A stretch of DNA of 64,000 bases from Bradyrhizobium glycinis (GCF_016031655.1 NZ_JACCHQ010000007.1:62001-126000), one strand, 5' to 3'; counted from the first letter of the stretch, positions 1 through 9,153 are shown. Notes: a model not told the origin generated them from the letters alone. Numbers and translations are program-made.

Positions 1-1
1 T

Positions 2-1063
2 CCCGTCTCCTGGTTTGCAAACCCCATCTGGTCGAGCGCAGCCATCGCTTTGAATGCGCCCTCTCTTGTGGGGCACATCAGTATCGATCCCGGCGCCACA
101 TTGCACAGCCTGATCTGGTATCTGGCCCTCTTGGCGGTGATCGCGTCGACCATTCTCGTGACCCAAGACCGGCGCCGGGCCGAGTTGATTCTCCTGGTTT
201 TGACGGCGGCTGCGACTCTCGTTGCGCTCGGCCCTTTACTGGGACGCGCCGACCAGCTGACAGCAAGAGTGTCGTATGATGGCACGACAAACGGCATGAT
301 CGCGTTGACCTCCCTGCTTGCCGCTTTGGCCAACGCAGCGATGCTCGCCATGGCGATCGAACGGCACCTCAACCATTCCGAAGCGATCTTTTCAATTTCT
401 GCGCCGCGCCTCGTGCAGATACTCCTGAGTTTTTGCGGCACTGCGGTTTCAGTTGGAGCGATCGCGGCTCTTGGCCGGCTTCATCTCCTAGGCCTGACGG
501 TCCTGGGATTTGCACTGATGGCATCTATCGCACTCGTGCGCCGATTGCGTCTTCGTCCATTTTCGGCAACGTTGCTCGCAGTCATTCTGATCGCAGCCAC
601 CGGAGCTGGGCTCGCCCGATCATCTGCTTCGATGAATTTGTTGAAGATCGCAGAGTCGTCGGATGATTCGACCGAAATTGCCCAACGCGCGCTGGCAGGG
701 GTGCCATGGGTCGGAAGTGGCGTCGGCAGTTTCGCCGAAATTTCACGCGTCTACCGGGATTTTGGAAGCGCAGGCCCCGCCGTACCGCCGTCAACCGCCG
801 TCTCCATAGCAATTGAATGGGGGCGCGCGGCACCGCTGGTTCTCGCCGCGCTTGCGCTTCAGATCTTCATCTTCAATTTGCGCGGCGCTATCCGTCGCGG
901 GCGCGATTCATTCTTCGCATCATTGGCTGCCGCCGGCGTGCTTTGCGCTTTGTGTGGAAGCTTCGTCGAGCCGGGGCTACTAACGCCCGTCGTGCAGATC
1001 ATTCTCGCGGTAATGGTCGGTCTCGGCATCGCGCAATGCTCGGGACGAACCAGCAGGGTCTAG
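2..1063 (+). CDS. O-antigen ligase/polymerase-like membrane protein (5' truncated by window)
   Basis: This is the C-terminal part of a polytopic membrane protein. The reading frame is open to the window edge and continues upstream of the internal TTG at 50, so the true start lies outside. Several hydrophobic segments are separated by short basic loops, and a late soluble loop carries a GVPWVGSGVGSFAEI stretch. That pattern is typical of Wzy/WaaL-type proteins, which join or polymerise lipid-linked glycans at the periplasmic face. The neighbouring LapG-like peptidase, phosphatase and anchored TPR-like protein fit an exopolysaccharide locus. Membrane topology is read from the sequence; the ligase-like role is inferred from family resemblance, and the substrate is unknown. 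Confidence 0.65.
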   Translation, partial: PVSWFANPIWSSAAIALNAPSLVGHISIDPGATLHSLIWYLALLAVIASTILVTQDRRRAELILLVLTAAATLVALGPLLGRADQLTARVSYDGTTNGMIALTSLLAALANAAMLAMAIERHLNHSEAIFSISAPRLVQILLSFCGTAVSVGAIAALGRLHLLGLTVLGFALMASIALVRRLRLRPFSATLLAVILIAATGAGLARSSASMNLLKIAESSDDSTEIAQRALAGVPWVGSGVGSFAEISRVYRDFGSAGPAVPPSTAVSIAIEWGRAAPLVLAALALQIFIFNLRGAIRRGRDSFFASLAAAGVLCALCGSFVEPGLLTPVVQIILAVMVGLGIAQCSGRTSRV

Positions 1064-1316
1064 CGCAGCCTCGAACATGCGCAGCCACACCCCTTTGGCG
1101 CTCCACCGACAGAAGCGCCGGAACACGCTATCTCATTCGCCGAACGCTTCGGGCAGACACACCGGTTCGCACAACCCAGAATAAGCCCTCGACAAACACC
1201 CGGTTGTCGCGGTCGGTCGAACCTCGCCGGTCCGGCCGACCGATGATCAAGCCGGAGATACGATCCCAGTGCGCGTCGCTCGTGTTCCGTCTGATTTGAG
1301 AATCCCAAGAAGCCAC
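1063..1316 (-). pseudogene. IS5-family transposase N-terminal remnant
   Basis: Read on the minus strand, one frame gives a segment with SGLIIGRPDRRGSTDRDNR followed by VFVEGLFWVVRTGV. A different frame then gives VFRRFCRWSAKGVWLRMFEA. Together these match the N-terminal region of IS5-type transposases (usual pattern: DNR-F-EA-LW--RTG then a VFRRF-RW--GVW block). A frameshift and a small deletion lie between the two parts near 1130. The catalytic DDE region is absent, so this is a dead fragment. It abuts the 3' end of the O-antigen ligase-like gene. Confidence 0.7.
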
Positions 1317-1434
1317 ACAGTCTGGTAGACGTTCATCTGGTCTCTCTTGGAATACCGAAGCTTCACCATCTCAGCTTGCTCGGTTCAGAACATACGGACA
1401 ACTTCTGCGAGACCACACCTTGGGGACCGCTGGC

Positions 1435-2043
1435 TCAGACCCGGCTCGTCGCAATGGTCGCCCATAGCCTGGAATTCGGCATCTGCATCCGAACCCAACG
1501 ATAGGGAACGCGCGACCACAGCTTGATCGCCTGCGTCATGTTGTCGAGCACAAGATCCCCTTCCGCCGTGCGGACGACCAGAATCAGATGATGCTCGCCC
1601 GAATTAGCAATTACTTCGCTCAACAGTAGCGCACGCGACGGCCATCCTCGCGCCAGTAGTTCATGCCGCTTGGTAACCGCATAGTCGTTGCAATCGCCTC
1701 GCGCCGGATTGATCAGCCATTGCTCGCCGGCCAAACCGAGTTCATTTGGTTCGGGTGCGATGTCACGATTGACGATCCGGTTAACCTCCTTGAGATCGGC
1801 CCATCTTTGCTCGGTCAGTTTGACGGAACCGCCTCGAAAGATCGGCCTCGTACGGCAGTCGTCCCGATAGCGCAAGCAAAACTGCGTGTACGCCATGGGC
1901 GGCAGGGTAGGCGTATCGAGCTTGATGCGCTGGATTGCGGAGTGAAGACCCATCGGCATTCCCAAGAGCCCCGCCTCAGCCGGGCCAAACCAGCTAAGAG
2001 CAGTCACGACGGCCATTACGGCCAAACTTGAAATCTTGCGCAT
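1435..2043 (-). CDS. LapG-like transglutaminase-type periplasmic cysteine peptidase (BTLCP family)
   Basis: A 202-residue protein with an N-terminal signal sequence (hydrophobic 5-24, cleavage near AEA-G). The family's catalytic triad is visible: Cys118 in GDCNDYA, His151/152 in GEHHLILVV and Asp167 in VLDNMT. The family (PF06035, COG3672) contains LapG, which cuts large surface adhesins in the periplasm under control of the c-di-GMP receptor LapD. No lapD or giant adhesin gene is in view, so the LapG role is unproven here; many Bradyrhizobium paralogues stand alone. The gene faces away from the phosphatase at 2226, leaving a divergent intergenic region of about 180 bases. Confidence 0.85.
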   Translation of the reverse strand: MRKISSLAVMAVVTALSWFGPAEAGLLGMPMGLHSAIQRIKLDTPTLPPMAYTQFCLRYRDDCRTRPIFRGGSVKLTEQRWADLKEVNRIVNRDIAPEPNELGLAGEQWLINPARGDCNDYAVTKRHELLARGWPSRALLLSEVIANSGEHHLILVVRTAEGDLVLDNMTQAIKLWSRVPYRWVRMQMPNSRLWATIATSRV

Positions 2044-2225
2044 TTGGTAACTCCCGGTATGCTTCTAGCCGGCACGCTACCCCTAATGGTTTGAGATTCT
2101 GAAGCTTTTGGGCAATCAAATAGAAGCAAATGCTAGGCTCGATTTTGCATTTGCGTTTACTATGTTCGTTTACGGTTGTGCGACGTTGCACCACCAGGAC
2201 GTCGCAAGGATACTAAGTTCAGTAG

Positions 2226-2966
2226 ATGCTAAGATCGTCGCGATCAAAATCCAGGCTACGCAAGCCGAGGCTGCCGGATGGGCTGCGCATTTATGCGATC
2301 AGCGACATCCACGGATGCGCCAATCTTCTACAGCAAATGTTTACCGTCATCGACCGTGACCTCACCACCATTGGCTCACGGCGGGCGATTCACGTTTTTC
2401 TTGGCGACTATATTGATCGCGGTCCGGACTCCAATCGCACGATCGACCTTCTGATCGAACGTGGCCTCAAGCACGAGTCTGTTTTCCTGAGGGGTAATCA
2501 CGAGGCTTTTCTGCTTGACGTGCTGCGGGAGCCCGCTCGCCTGAACGAGTGGCGGCAATTTGGCGGGCTCCAAACACTGACTTCTTATGGACTAAAGCCT
2601 TCGCTCAACCCGGATCCGGTCGAACAGGCAGAACTGATGATCGAACTGGCGCAGGCCATTCCGCCGCGTCAGATGCGGTTCTTCCAAGGACTTCGATCGC
2701 GCTTCGTGTGCGGCGACTTCTTTTTCGTGCACGCCGGCGTGCGACCAGGTGTGCCGCTGGCCAGGCAGGAAGAAAATGACCTGCTGTGGATCCGGGAGGA
2801 GTTTCTGCTGAGTGACGACAATTTCGGCAAGTACATCGTCCATGGGCATACTCCGGTTCAGCAGCCGGATATCCGGGCTAACCGAGCCAACATCGACACC
2901 GGCGCCTACGCAACAGGGAATTTGACGCTGTTGACCATTCAGCACGATAGTCTACTTGCGCTTTGA
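2226..2966 (+). CDS. PPP-family serine/threonine protein phosphatase (metallophosphoesterase)
   Basis: A 246-residue cytoplasmic phosphoesterase. The PPP signature motifs are intact: DIHG at 27-30, GDYIDRG at 60-66, GNHE at 90-93, then a VHAG block near 163 and HGHTP near 208, which give the residues that bind two metal ions and the phosphate. Bacterial members such as PrpA and ApaH remove phosphate from proteins or cleave diadenosine tetraphosphate; the length and motifs favour the PrpA-like protein phosphatase group. It lies 39 bases upstream of a membrane-anchored protein on the same strand, probably one transcript. The substrate is not indicated by the sequence. Confidence 0.85.
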   Translation: MLRSSRSKSRLRKPRLPDGLRIYAISDIHGCANLLQQMFTVIDRDLTTIGSRRAIHVFLGDYIDRGPDSNRTIDLLIERGLKHESVFLRGNHEAFLLDVLREPARLNEWRQFGGLQTLTSYGLKPSLNPDPVEQAELMIELAQAIPPRQMRFFQGLRSRFVCGDFFFVHAGVRPGVPLARQEENDLLWIREEFLLSDDNFGKYIVHGHTPVQQPDIRANRANIDTGAYATGNLTLLTIQHDSLLAL

Positions 2967-3005
2967 CGCAGGCAGCGGGATTTGGTCCACTCCCTAGAGA
3001 TTTGA

Positions 3006-3668
3006 ATGAGCTCGTCGACCACCATTCGCGCCGTTCTGATCGGCCTTGCTCTGTTCCTCGCTGGTTATGGACTTGCATCGTCCCTCGCCGGCACGATTGC
3101 CCCTCAGCGCCCTAAATTTCCACGCGACCCGCAACAGGCGATAACAGCCTCCCCGACCCTGCCGAGTTGGATTGATCTGCTCGCCCTATTCGATTCCGAC
3201 GTCCAGAGCAGTCAAGCGCTCAATCTGGCTTTTCAGGCAATTCAGCATGGTCGGTCGGCAACCCGCCCCGGCGGTGAGAACGACCTCGCCCGATTACAGC
3301 TCACGAACGCACTTGCAAAGCTTCCTTACGACGCCGAACTTTGGCTTGCCTTGGCGTTGCTTGAGGAGCAGCGCGATCCGAGTGGACCCGCCACCGTCGA
3401 AGCACTCCGGATGGCCTACTTGACGGCTCCAAACGAGGCCGAGTTGATGCCGGTGCGGCTGGATGCAGCGACCCGGTTCGATGCGCTTGCCGACCCCGAT
3501 CTGAGGGAATTGGTCCGAGGCGACTTGCGCTTGATGCTGACACGTCAACCGGACCAGAACGCCGCTGTCGTATCGGCCTATCACCGCGCTTCCGGTCGAG
3601 GCAAAGCGTTCCTAGAGGAGGCAATTCTAATGATCGCACCCACATTTTCTTCAGCGCTGCATCGCTAG
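3006..3668 (+). CDS. Membrane-anchored TPR-like protein of unknown function
   Basis: A 220-residue protein with one N-terminal transmembrane helix (residues 8-30) and an otherwise soluble, helix-rich body. Residues 95-180 are alanine/leucine-rich helical repeats (for example LPYDAELWLALALLEEQR) that resemble degenerate TPR units. It follows the phosphatase gene closely and sits beside the O-antigen ligase-like gene, so it may scaffold part of a polysaccharide export or synthesis machine; that is inference from position. No catalytic motif is visible. Confidence 0.7.
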   Translation: MSSSTTIRAVLIGLALFLAGYGLASSLAGTIAPQRPKFPRDPQQAITASPTLPSWIDLLALFDSDVQSSQALNLAFQAIQHGRSATRPGGENDLARLQLTNALAKLPYDAELWLALALLEEQRDPSGPATVEALRMAYLTAPNEAELMPVRLDAATRFDALADPDLRELVRGDLRLMLTRQPDQNAAVVSAYHRASGRGKAFLEEAILMIAPTFSSALHR

Positions 3669-3767
3669 CCGCCTTCCGCGCGTTTTTTCAGCCTCGGGAG
3701 ATCGAGAGAGCGTATTGCTCGTTCTAATTGGAACGTTTAAGATTGGAACATATTGGGGAGCACAGTC

Positions 3768-4094
3768 ATGCAATCATCTCTTGCCCTTCTTGCACTCGCG
3801 TTGAGCCTGACCGTCGCTTCCGCGGCACCGTCATCGGCAGCAGACTATGCCGTGCCTCCGATCACGCGGCACGCGACTAGCGCGCCGTATATTGACCGTG
3901 GTCCCCACCCGTATTGTGGGCCTCGGTGCGGATGCCCGACCGTGGTGCAGGTCCGGCACAAGTCGCTTCTACAGGCTTATCCCTCCACATTCGATCCGCG
4001 TACGCGAGATGAGCCTCACTACTACTACGGGCCAGTTCGCACCTATGTGCGCTTCGTGAATCCGTTGGCCCCCGATCGAGTCTTGGCTTACTAG
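3768..4094 (+). CDS. Small secreted Tyr/Pro-rich hypothetical protein
   Basis: The ATG at 3768 is chosen because GGGGAG lies 7 bases upstream. The 108-residue product has a signal peptide (hydrophobic 4-18, AAPSSAAD cleavage zone). The mature part holds a Cys pair cluster (CGPRCGCP) and many Tyr, Pro and Arg residues, including a DEPHYYYGP segment. Similar short exported proteins of unknown role are common in Bradyrhizobium. No enzyme domain is recognisable. Confidence 0.7.
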   Translation: MQSSLALLALALSLTVASAAPSSAADYAVPPITRHATSAPYIDRGPHPYCGPRCGCPTVVQVRHKSLLQAYPSTFDPRTRDEPHYYYGPVRTYVRFVNPLAPDRVLAY

Positions 4095-4274
4095 TTAGAT
4101 TCCGTCTACCGCAGAGCTTGATGGCCTCTCGAGTGCATTCGGGTAGTCTCGTTGATCGAACGTGACGATTCACTGGTCGCGAACCAAGCTACCGTGCGCG
4201 CGTTCGTCCTATGCGCCACAAAGTTGTTTGGCAGTTATGTCGCGCTGCGTTCTGTTTGATGCGGTAGGCGAATT

Positions 4275-4709
4275 CTAGCGGCGTTCGCGGCTTGGTCTAC
4301 CCGTGGCTGCTTCGTAATCAGGAAATCGGCTCAGCGCTGCTGCCTTCATGAACTTGAAATGTGCAATAGAGGAGCCAAGCTCCTTTAACCTGCGCTGGCC
4401 GTTCTGGATTTCTTTTTCGAGCAAATCCTGATGATGATTATCAAGCGCCTCGCGCTCGAGGTATTCGTCGTCACCATTGCCGAAGGTCACCGCGGCCCGT
4501 GCCAATACGTCTTCCACCCGTCGATTCAAGCCGGTTTGCTCCCGCTCGGCTGCATGTAGGGCGTCATTGATCGCGAGTATGATGGCGTCGACGCGCGCCC
4601 GGTCCGTCTCAGCGTCTCGCTCCGGTGAACGCGCGCGGAACGCGCTTTCGCCGCTAGAACGGCCTCTTAGGAAATTGTGAGTACGGGCCCGCCAGAACAG
4701 CTGGAACAT
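4275..4709 (-). CDS. Hypothetical cytoplasmic helical protein
   Basis: A 144-residue charged protein. Residues 35-125 are predicted helical and heptad-like, rich in Glu, Arg, Leu and Ala (for example EREALDNHHQDLLEKEIQNG), suggesting a coiled coil. There is no signal peptide or membrane segment. It lies upstream of nothing obvious and 58 bases from the next minus-strand gene, so it may form a small operon with it. The function is unknown. Confidence 0.6.
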   Translation of the reverse strand: MFQLFWRARTHNFLRGRSSGESAFRARSPERDAETDRARVDAIILAINDALHAAEREQTGLNRRVEDVLARAAVTFGNGDDEYLEREALDNHHQDLLEKEIQNGQRRLKELGSSIAHFKFMKAAALSRFPDYEAATGRPSRERR

Positions 4710-4767
4710 GCATTCATCTTCCGGTTTGAAGAGCCAAAGGAAAATGGAGCCAGATAGTTAATAAAGA

Positions 4768-5043
4768 TTAAAGCCTCCGAATCTCGCCGAGTTGGTTTTG
4801 CATCATCCATCTCTTCCAAGCGCTTTCGTGCTTCGCGTACAGCTCTTGCCAGCGCTCCTCACCCGCGACATGCCACAAGGTACTTCCCACGCGCGGGAGC
4901 CGGCCGTCCGACCAATTCTCGATCGGCTGGTTATCCAGTCGTTCGAACTCAAACGTCTCTTCAAATGTCAGCCCAATCAGGACGCGCCGCCCGCCGGCAT
5001 CAACGAAGTATCGGCGGGGAGCGCTATTCCACGCGTCGGTCAT
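4768..5043 (-). CDS. Hypothetical protein, 91 residues
   Basis: A small soluble protein with a compact composition: Trp and aromatic residues near both ends, and an RVLIGLTFEETFEFERLD segment that looks like a beta hairpin. No known domain is recognised. It precedes the 144-residue helical protein on the same strand. Confidence 0.6.
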   Translation of the reverse strand: MTDAWNSAPRRYFVDAGGRRVLIGLTFEETFEFERLDNQPIENWSDGRLPRVGSTLWHVAGEERWQELYAKHESAWKRWMMQNQLGEIRRL

Positions 5044-5120
5044 GGCGTGCCTCTTTCTATAGCATGGATCGCCGCTTCCCTTCGAGTACTAGATCACGCG
5101 ACCCGATCCCTTGAATGTCG

Positions 5121-5276
5121 TCAGAATGCCCGTCGAGGCGCCGGTCGGGATGACGGACCATACGGCGCATACAGTTGGCGCATACGCTTGCGCTTGCGCG
5201 ATCGCTTGGCTCCGGCCGCATAACCAGTTCCGAAGCCGGCGGAGAAGATCAAGATCAGGATCAGGACTGGCGTCAT
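5121..5276 (-). CDS. Small single-pass membrane protein
   Basis: From the ATG at 5276 the product is 51 residues: a hydrophobic helix (MTPVLILILIFSAGFGTGYA) followed by a strongly basic Arg/Lys tail. An upstream in-frame ATG at 5315 would add 13 charged residues; the inner start puts the helix at the N-terminus and has GGAAAG upstream, so it is preferred. Such glycine-containing N-terminal helices with basic tails are common in small rhizobial membrane proteins. The role is unknown. Confidence 0.5.
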   Translation of the reverse strand: MTPVLILILIFSAGFGTGYAAGAKRSRKRKRMRQLYAPYGPSSRPAPRRAF

Positions 5277-5433
5277 TCGAAAGTCTTTCCATTTGCGGAA
5301 CGTTTCCTTCTCCAAGGCACAGCATTCTCATCGTGCAGTTGTGTCGACATGATCATTAGCGCTGCTCATTTCGTGGTCAGGCACGGGAAATCTAGGGCAG
5401 AAATCTGCTTGGAGATCGATCATCCACTTAGAG

Positions 5434-5622
5434 TCAACCGAAGCACCACAAGATCATTCTCACCAGCAACAGCGTGATGAAATAGACCCAGCCCGCCGTG
5501 GCGATCAACGCAACGCTGAAGAAGGCGCCTTCGAGCGCCCGCTCTCTGATTCTCGTGAGAGGCAATGCCGCCCAAGCTTTTTGAAGCATCTGCGTATTCG
5601 CATCGTTTGTTTGAGCAATCAT
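5434..5622 (-). CDS. Small single-pass membrane protein, 62 residues
   Basis: The product has a polar N-terminal half (residues 1-30) and one C-terminal transmembrane helix (33-58, ending LLLVRMILWCFG). It is codirectional with the preceding small membrane protein gene. No recognised family. Confidence 0.5.
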   Translation of the reverse strand: MIAQTNDANTQMLQKAWAALPLTRIRERALEGAFFSVALIATAGWVYFITLLLVRMILWCFG

Positions 5623-6603
5623 AGTCGAATGAATTCGACGATCTCGTGACGCTCGCCATCACGAGCATGCAGGGCGTTCATCCGAAAGCGATTCGACGGA
5701 GCAGTTCCGCGCACGCGCGGCATCATTGGATCCTTGTTCAACGCGCGTCAGATAGCCGTCTTCCCCAGCGGTTTCAGTAAGAGCGGGCGCAAGGGTGCAA
5801 TGAGGCACCAATGTTGTGGCTGCTCAATGCGCGCCCTCCAATCCTCGTGAGAAATAAGGTTATCTGGAAAAGAAGCAACATCGTTGGCCTGCTCCGCGGC
5901 CGCCACGCTTGTGGTCGAGACACGATTTGCAATTTCTCGCTAAAGTTGCATAAGATCGGCGTGCAAATTCCGAGCTCGGCATCATCAACGGCTCTGCTTC
6001 CAATCCGGACCAGAGTCGAGGCGCCCGCAAGCCAACCCAATCCCTCGCCTAACCTGGGTTGATGACGCCTCGGCGCTTCCTTATCTTAGGTCCGCACCCG
6101 CATTCCCGCAAAGACGATCTCGTTTTTGCCACCGATGGCCTTCGGTCTCTCTTGTACGCGCCTTCCTGCGGAACGCAGCCAGCCCAGGGGAATGCTGCAG
6201 ACCAGCTCGTTTACGACCTGAACGCGATCAATACGACGGTGGATAGGAGCGTTGGGCTGATGGAAAATGCTGTCGATGAAGTCGACCTCAAGCGAAACTC
6301 TTTCGGACGGAGGCCATTGCACGCACTAGGACTAACCTCACCTCTTTCTGAACGCGAATTGGCCCTCGTCCGCGCTGCTGCTGGCGGAAGCGATCACCCA
6401 CAAAACGCGGCGAACATCACCTTGTCCTCATCGTAAAGGACAAGGGATTTTACTCCGTTCCAGCAATCGCCAGCCGGCGATCGCCAAGCTCATCCATGCG
6501 CTCAGGATCCAAGCGACGTGCGGCGCAGAGCGACGAAACACCGAAGTTATAGATAGGCCGCCCCACCCTGCAGACGTGTTCCTGCCAAAAGCCGCAGCTA
6601 GGC
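5623..6603. other. Gene-poor stretch, nothing supported
   Basis: Open frames of 78-125 codons occur on both strands, but none shows a family motif, convincing ribosome-binding site or coding-like composition. The stretch is best read as decayed accessory DNA. Confidence 0.5.
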
Positions 6604-6783
6604 ATGAGCAACGATCTTGCAAAGCGACATTCTGCTGACATCCAAGGCAACGTATTGATCGAAGAACAAGCAGAGGGACACACGTTTCGAGGGCCGGCGT
6701 TGCAGTTGCTCCGTCTTGATGCAGCTGCCGCCGACGCAATGACACGATCTTACGGCTGGCTGCTTGAGATGCAGGAACCTTGA
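6604..6783 (+). CDS. Possible small ORF upstream of Myb/SANT-like gene
   Basis: A 59-codon frame (starts MSNDLAKRHSAD, ends WLLEMQEP) immediately precedes the Myb/SANT-like gene on the same strand. Its composition is protein-like and acidic, but there is no strong ribosome-binding site and no family is recognised. It is listed as a candidate only. Confidence 0.25.
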   Translation: MSNDLAKRHSADIQGNVLIEEQAEGHTFRGPALQLLRLDAAAADAMTRSYGWLLEMQEP

Positions 6784-6830
6784 TTTCCATGCGGGATTAT
6801 CTGAACGGCAGGAGAATGGCCGAGGCTGCG

Positions 6831-7004
6831 ATGTCTCGCAACAAGAATACGCGTTGGACTGAAGATCAAGAAACGTTGCTACTTGAGCTGAATGCCGCAG
6901 GTGAATCGCCGCGACTGATTGCCGCAAAACTAGAGCGTACCGAGCGCTCGGTCGTGATGCGGCTGGCCCAACTCAAGAAAACTGCGTCGTCCAAGGCACG
7001 TTGA
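6831..7004 (+). CDS. Myb/SANT-like single helix-turn-helix protein, 57 residues
   Basis: The ATG at 6831 is preferred because GAGG lies 5 bases upstream; in-frame starts at 6780, 6789 and 6816 would add up to 17 residues. The product begins with a Trp-Thr-Glu-Asp pattern (RWTEDQETLLLEL) and continues into a helix-turn-helix (SPRLIAAKLERTERSVVMRL), the layout of a Myb/SANT-like DNA-binding domain. It has the same length and order as the protein at 9731-9904. The likely role is DNA binding; no target is indicated. Confidence 0.65.
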   Translation: MSRNKNTRWTEDQETLLLELNAAGESPRLIAAKLERTERSVVMRLAQLKKTASSKAR

Positions 7005-7136
7005 TGGCGCACGACATGGTTTTGCCCGCTGCATATCGGCGCGCGTTGCTCTTGGGAGTTCTGCCGTTCTGGGACGGTGGTAGCAGCGAAGCGCGAACGC
7101 AAGAGCGCGTTCCACTGGACCCAGTACCCACGATTC

Positions 7137-7337
7137 ATGTCGGCAGCGCAAGTTGACGACACCCACTCTCGTCCACGTGTCGGTGTTGTTCAAGGCCCGG
7201 CGCTTTTCCTGTTGATCATCATCGTGGCGACTTCGTTTGCGGCCGGCTATTGCACCCGTTCGCTCGGATTTGACAGATGCCGCGTAAGACACGTCAAGGG
7301 GGATCCTTATGTTGCCGTAGCCATCCCAGCCCCGTAA
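7137..7337 (+). CDS. Small single-pass membrane protein
   Basis: From the ATG at 7137 the product is 66 residues with one transmembrane helix (GPALFLLIIIVATSFAAGY) and a basic, Cys-containing tail (CTRSLGFDRC). The frame is open from 7077, so a longer start is possible; neither start has a strong ribosome-binding site. No family recognised. Confidence 0.45.
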   Translation: MSAAQVDDTHSRPRVGVVQGPALFLLIIIVATSFAAGYCTRSLGFDRCRVRHVKGDPYVAVAIPAP

Positions 7338-7610
7338 TTCTCATGCAATCCGGCGACCACAATGTGACGTCGCTAAAGCGATTCGCGCCCGGCGCGCCGT
7401 CGCACGCTTGATGCTGAACAATCTGTTCCAAATGCGATCAAAGAGACTAGACCAACGTCGTGCTCCTTTTGCTCATCGTCTCGCAACTCTGCTCGATTGT
7501 TGCGACGATCCTACCGAAACCGTGGACTTTCCGCACGAGGGGCCCAAAAGTTCGGCTGGAAGCGGCGAGCCTCCGGTCATACTATTGGCGTCGTGAATTG
7601 GATAGAGACT

Positions 7611-7883
7611 ATGATGAGCAGATACGGCGTGCTCTTGGCTGGAGCCATATTGATCGGAACATCCCTGCCTGCCGAGGCACAGGGCACATACGCGACGACG
7701 ACGCGAAGTGCCTACAGCGGTAGCACTTCCAACGTGCCCAATGCTTCTAAACCGTCGTCGACGCCTCCCTCGAATAACCCTACAGCGCCAAAAAATTCGG
7801 GAGTCGGGCAGGGACGAAGCGAAGGCGCCATGGGGCTCTCGCCACAACTACAAAGAGAATTAGGAATTTCTCGCCAACAATAG
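7611..7883 (+). CDS. Small secreted Ser/Pro/Asn-rich protein
   Basis: A 90-residue product with a clean signal peptide (GVLLAGAILIGTSLPAEAQG, cleavage after AEA). The mature part is low-complexity Ser/Thr/Asn/Pro, ending in a conserved-looking tail (GLSPQLQRELGISRQQ). A GGATAGAG sequence lies just upstream of the double ATG (7611/7614). Another frame (7460-7723) overlaps it but lacks the export signal logic. Function unknown. Confidence 0.65.
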   Translation: MMSRYGVLLAGAILIGTSLPAEAQGTYATTTRSAYSGSTSNVPNASKPSSTPPSNNPTAPKNSGVGQGRSEGAMGLSPQLQRELGISRQQ

Positions 7884-8238
7884 CTTTCGCCAGTCCTCCC
7901 GGAGCTGGTCACAACCGAAAAGGTCGCGGCGGTGCCTGGCAGCTGATAATTGCCGAATGGCTGCTCTGCCGCGGCTCCCTGCGACAGTCTGAAGGACGTC
8001 CCAGATTCGCTTATCTCTCGCCTTTTCTCTATCGCAATATCCTCAATAGTTGGGGTTGCAGCCCGAGAGGCACTCGTCAGGACAAGCCTCGTCGTCTGAT
8101 GACATTCAATACATCCATGCGATCGGCGGAAAGCCGTATTAGGTCGCCGCTGGCGGCAAGGCCTGCTTCCGTTCACCACCTCCGTATGGGAATCAACACT
8201 CCTGCACCACTGTTTCCGCCGCTGGATGAGATTCCTCA
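7884..8238. other. Intergenic stretch before IS5-type element
   Basis: No coding frame with a recognisable family, ribosome-binding site or RNA structure is seen in this stretch, which ends at the left inverted repeat of the IS element. Confidence 0.5.
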
Positions 8239-9153
8239 GAGTCTGACTCAAAATAGGTCATTGGCATATCAGGATCTCGCGAGGCGACGGGATAACAGGC
8301 GGATGCTCGCGATCAGAACCCAAGCTTCCGCACTTGCGATGGTTGCTTCGAAGTCTTTGGCGAGCCGTCGATTGCGTCCGAACCAGGCAAATTTACGCTC
8401 GACGACCCAGAGCAGCTTTGGACCGCGATAGACGCGTCGTGGCTCGGCTTTGAACGTTCCTACACTCTGCGAACGGGTGACGGATTCAATGGTCCATGCG
8501 ATCGGCGAAGAGGTGACGTAGCTTGGGAAACATTCGGCCGACGATCCGCAGCAGCGAGACCGCGCCATGATTGTCCTGAATGTTGGCGGCATGCACCTGC
8601 ACGGCAAGTAACGAGCCCTCGGTGTCGGTCACGATGTGGCGCTTGCGTCCCTTGATCCGCTTGGCCATGTCAAACCCGCTTGGACCGCCACTTTCCGTGG
8701 TTTTCACGCTCTGGCTGTCGATAATCCCAGCCGTCGGAGTAGGTTTGCGTCCTTGCCGTTCGCGCATTCGCCGCACCAGGGCGTCGTTGATCGTGCGCCA
8801 CAAGCCAGAACCACGCCACTTGTAGAAGTAATACTGAACCGTCGAACACGGCGGAAAGTCCTTCGGCAGCGCTCGCCACTGGCAGCCGCTGGCTGCGATG
8901 TAGAGGATTGCGTTCAAGATCACGCGCAGGCTGATCTCCCGCGGCCGACCACGCCGGCATCGCGAAGGCATCAGCCGCTCGATCAAATTCCACTCCGCAT
9001 CCGTCATGTCGCTTGCATAACGAAGTCCGTCACGCCGATATCGTTCGCGGGTGATTTCAGTCCAACTCATGTTGTGCTCCCCTCGATCTTCGCAAACACG
9101 AAGGAATCACAACGGACTGAAATCACTCAACTTTATTTTCCGGTCAGGCTCTC
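8239..9153 (-). mobile_element. Decayed IS5-family insertion sequence
   Basis: The element is bounded by imperfect inverted repeats. The left end begins GAGTCTGACTCAAAATA at 8239, and the right end read inwards on the minus strand begins GAGAGCCTGACCGGAAAATA at 9153. They share GAG, CTGAC and AAAATA blocks. The single transposase frame inside is broken, so the element can no longer move by itself. The transposase type (a DSQSVKTTESGG block) is that of IS5-family elements. The flanking target duplication is not clear. Confidence 0.75.
8269..9070 (-). pseudogene. IS5-family transposase, frameshifted
   Basis: The N-terminal 190 residues are intact: a helix-turn-helix-like start, the AEWNLIERLMP block, the first catalytic Asp in GIIDSQSVKTTESGG, a GRKRHIVTDTEG block and the second Asp near LFAD. 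The frame ends at 8486. The C-terminal block (WVVERKFAWFGRNRRLAKDF) continues in another frame down to 8269, so the usual Gly-Tyr-containing segment is missing. An inserted VYRGPKLL interrupts the conserved PRRWVVERTFAW pattern. A deletion, a frameshift and a small insertion therefore separate the catalytic Asp residues from the Glu-bearing part. Confidence 0.85.

Noticed and set aside
6634..6660. Minus-strand DQYVALDVS match to IS110-type transposase N-termini
   Set aside because: Nine residues only; neighbouring frames do not continue the family pattern.
7460..7723. Frame starting with a hydrophobic run (MLLLLIVSQLCSIVATILPK)
   Set aside because: It overlaps the secreted protein gene at 7611, which has a clean signal peptide; the hydrophobic run may be chance.
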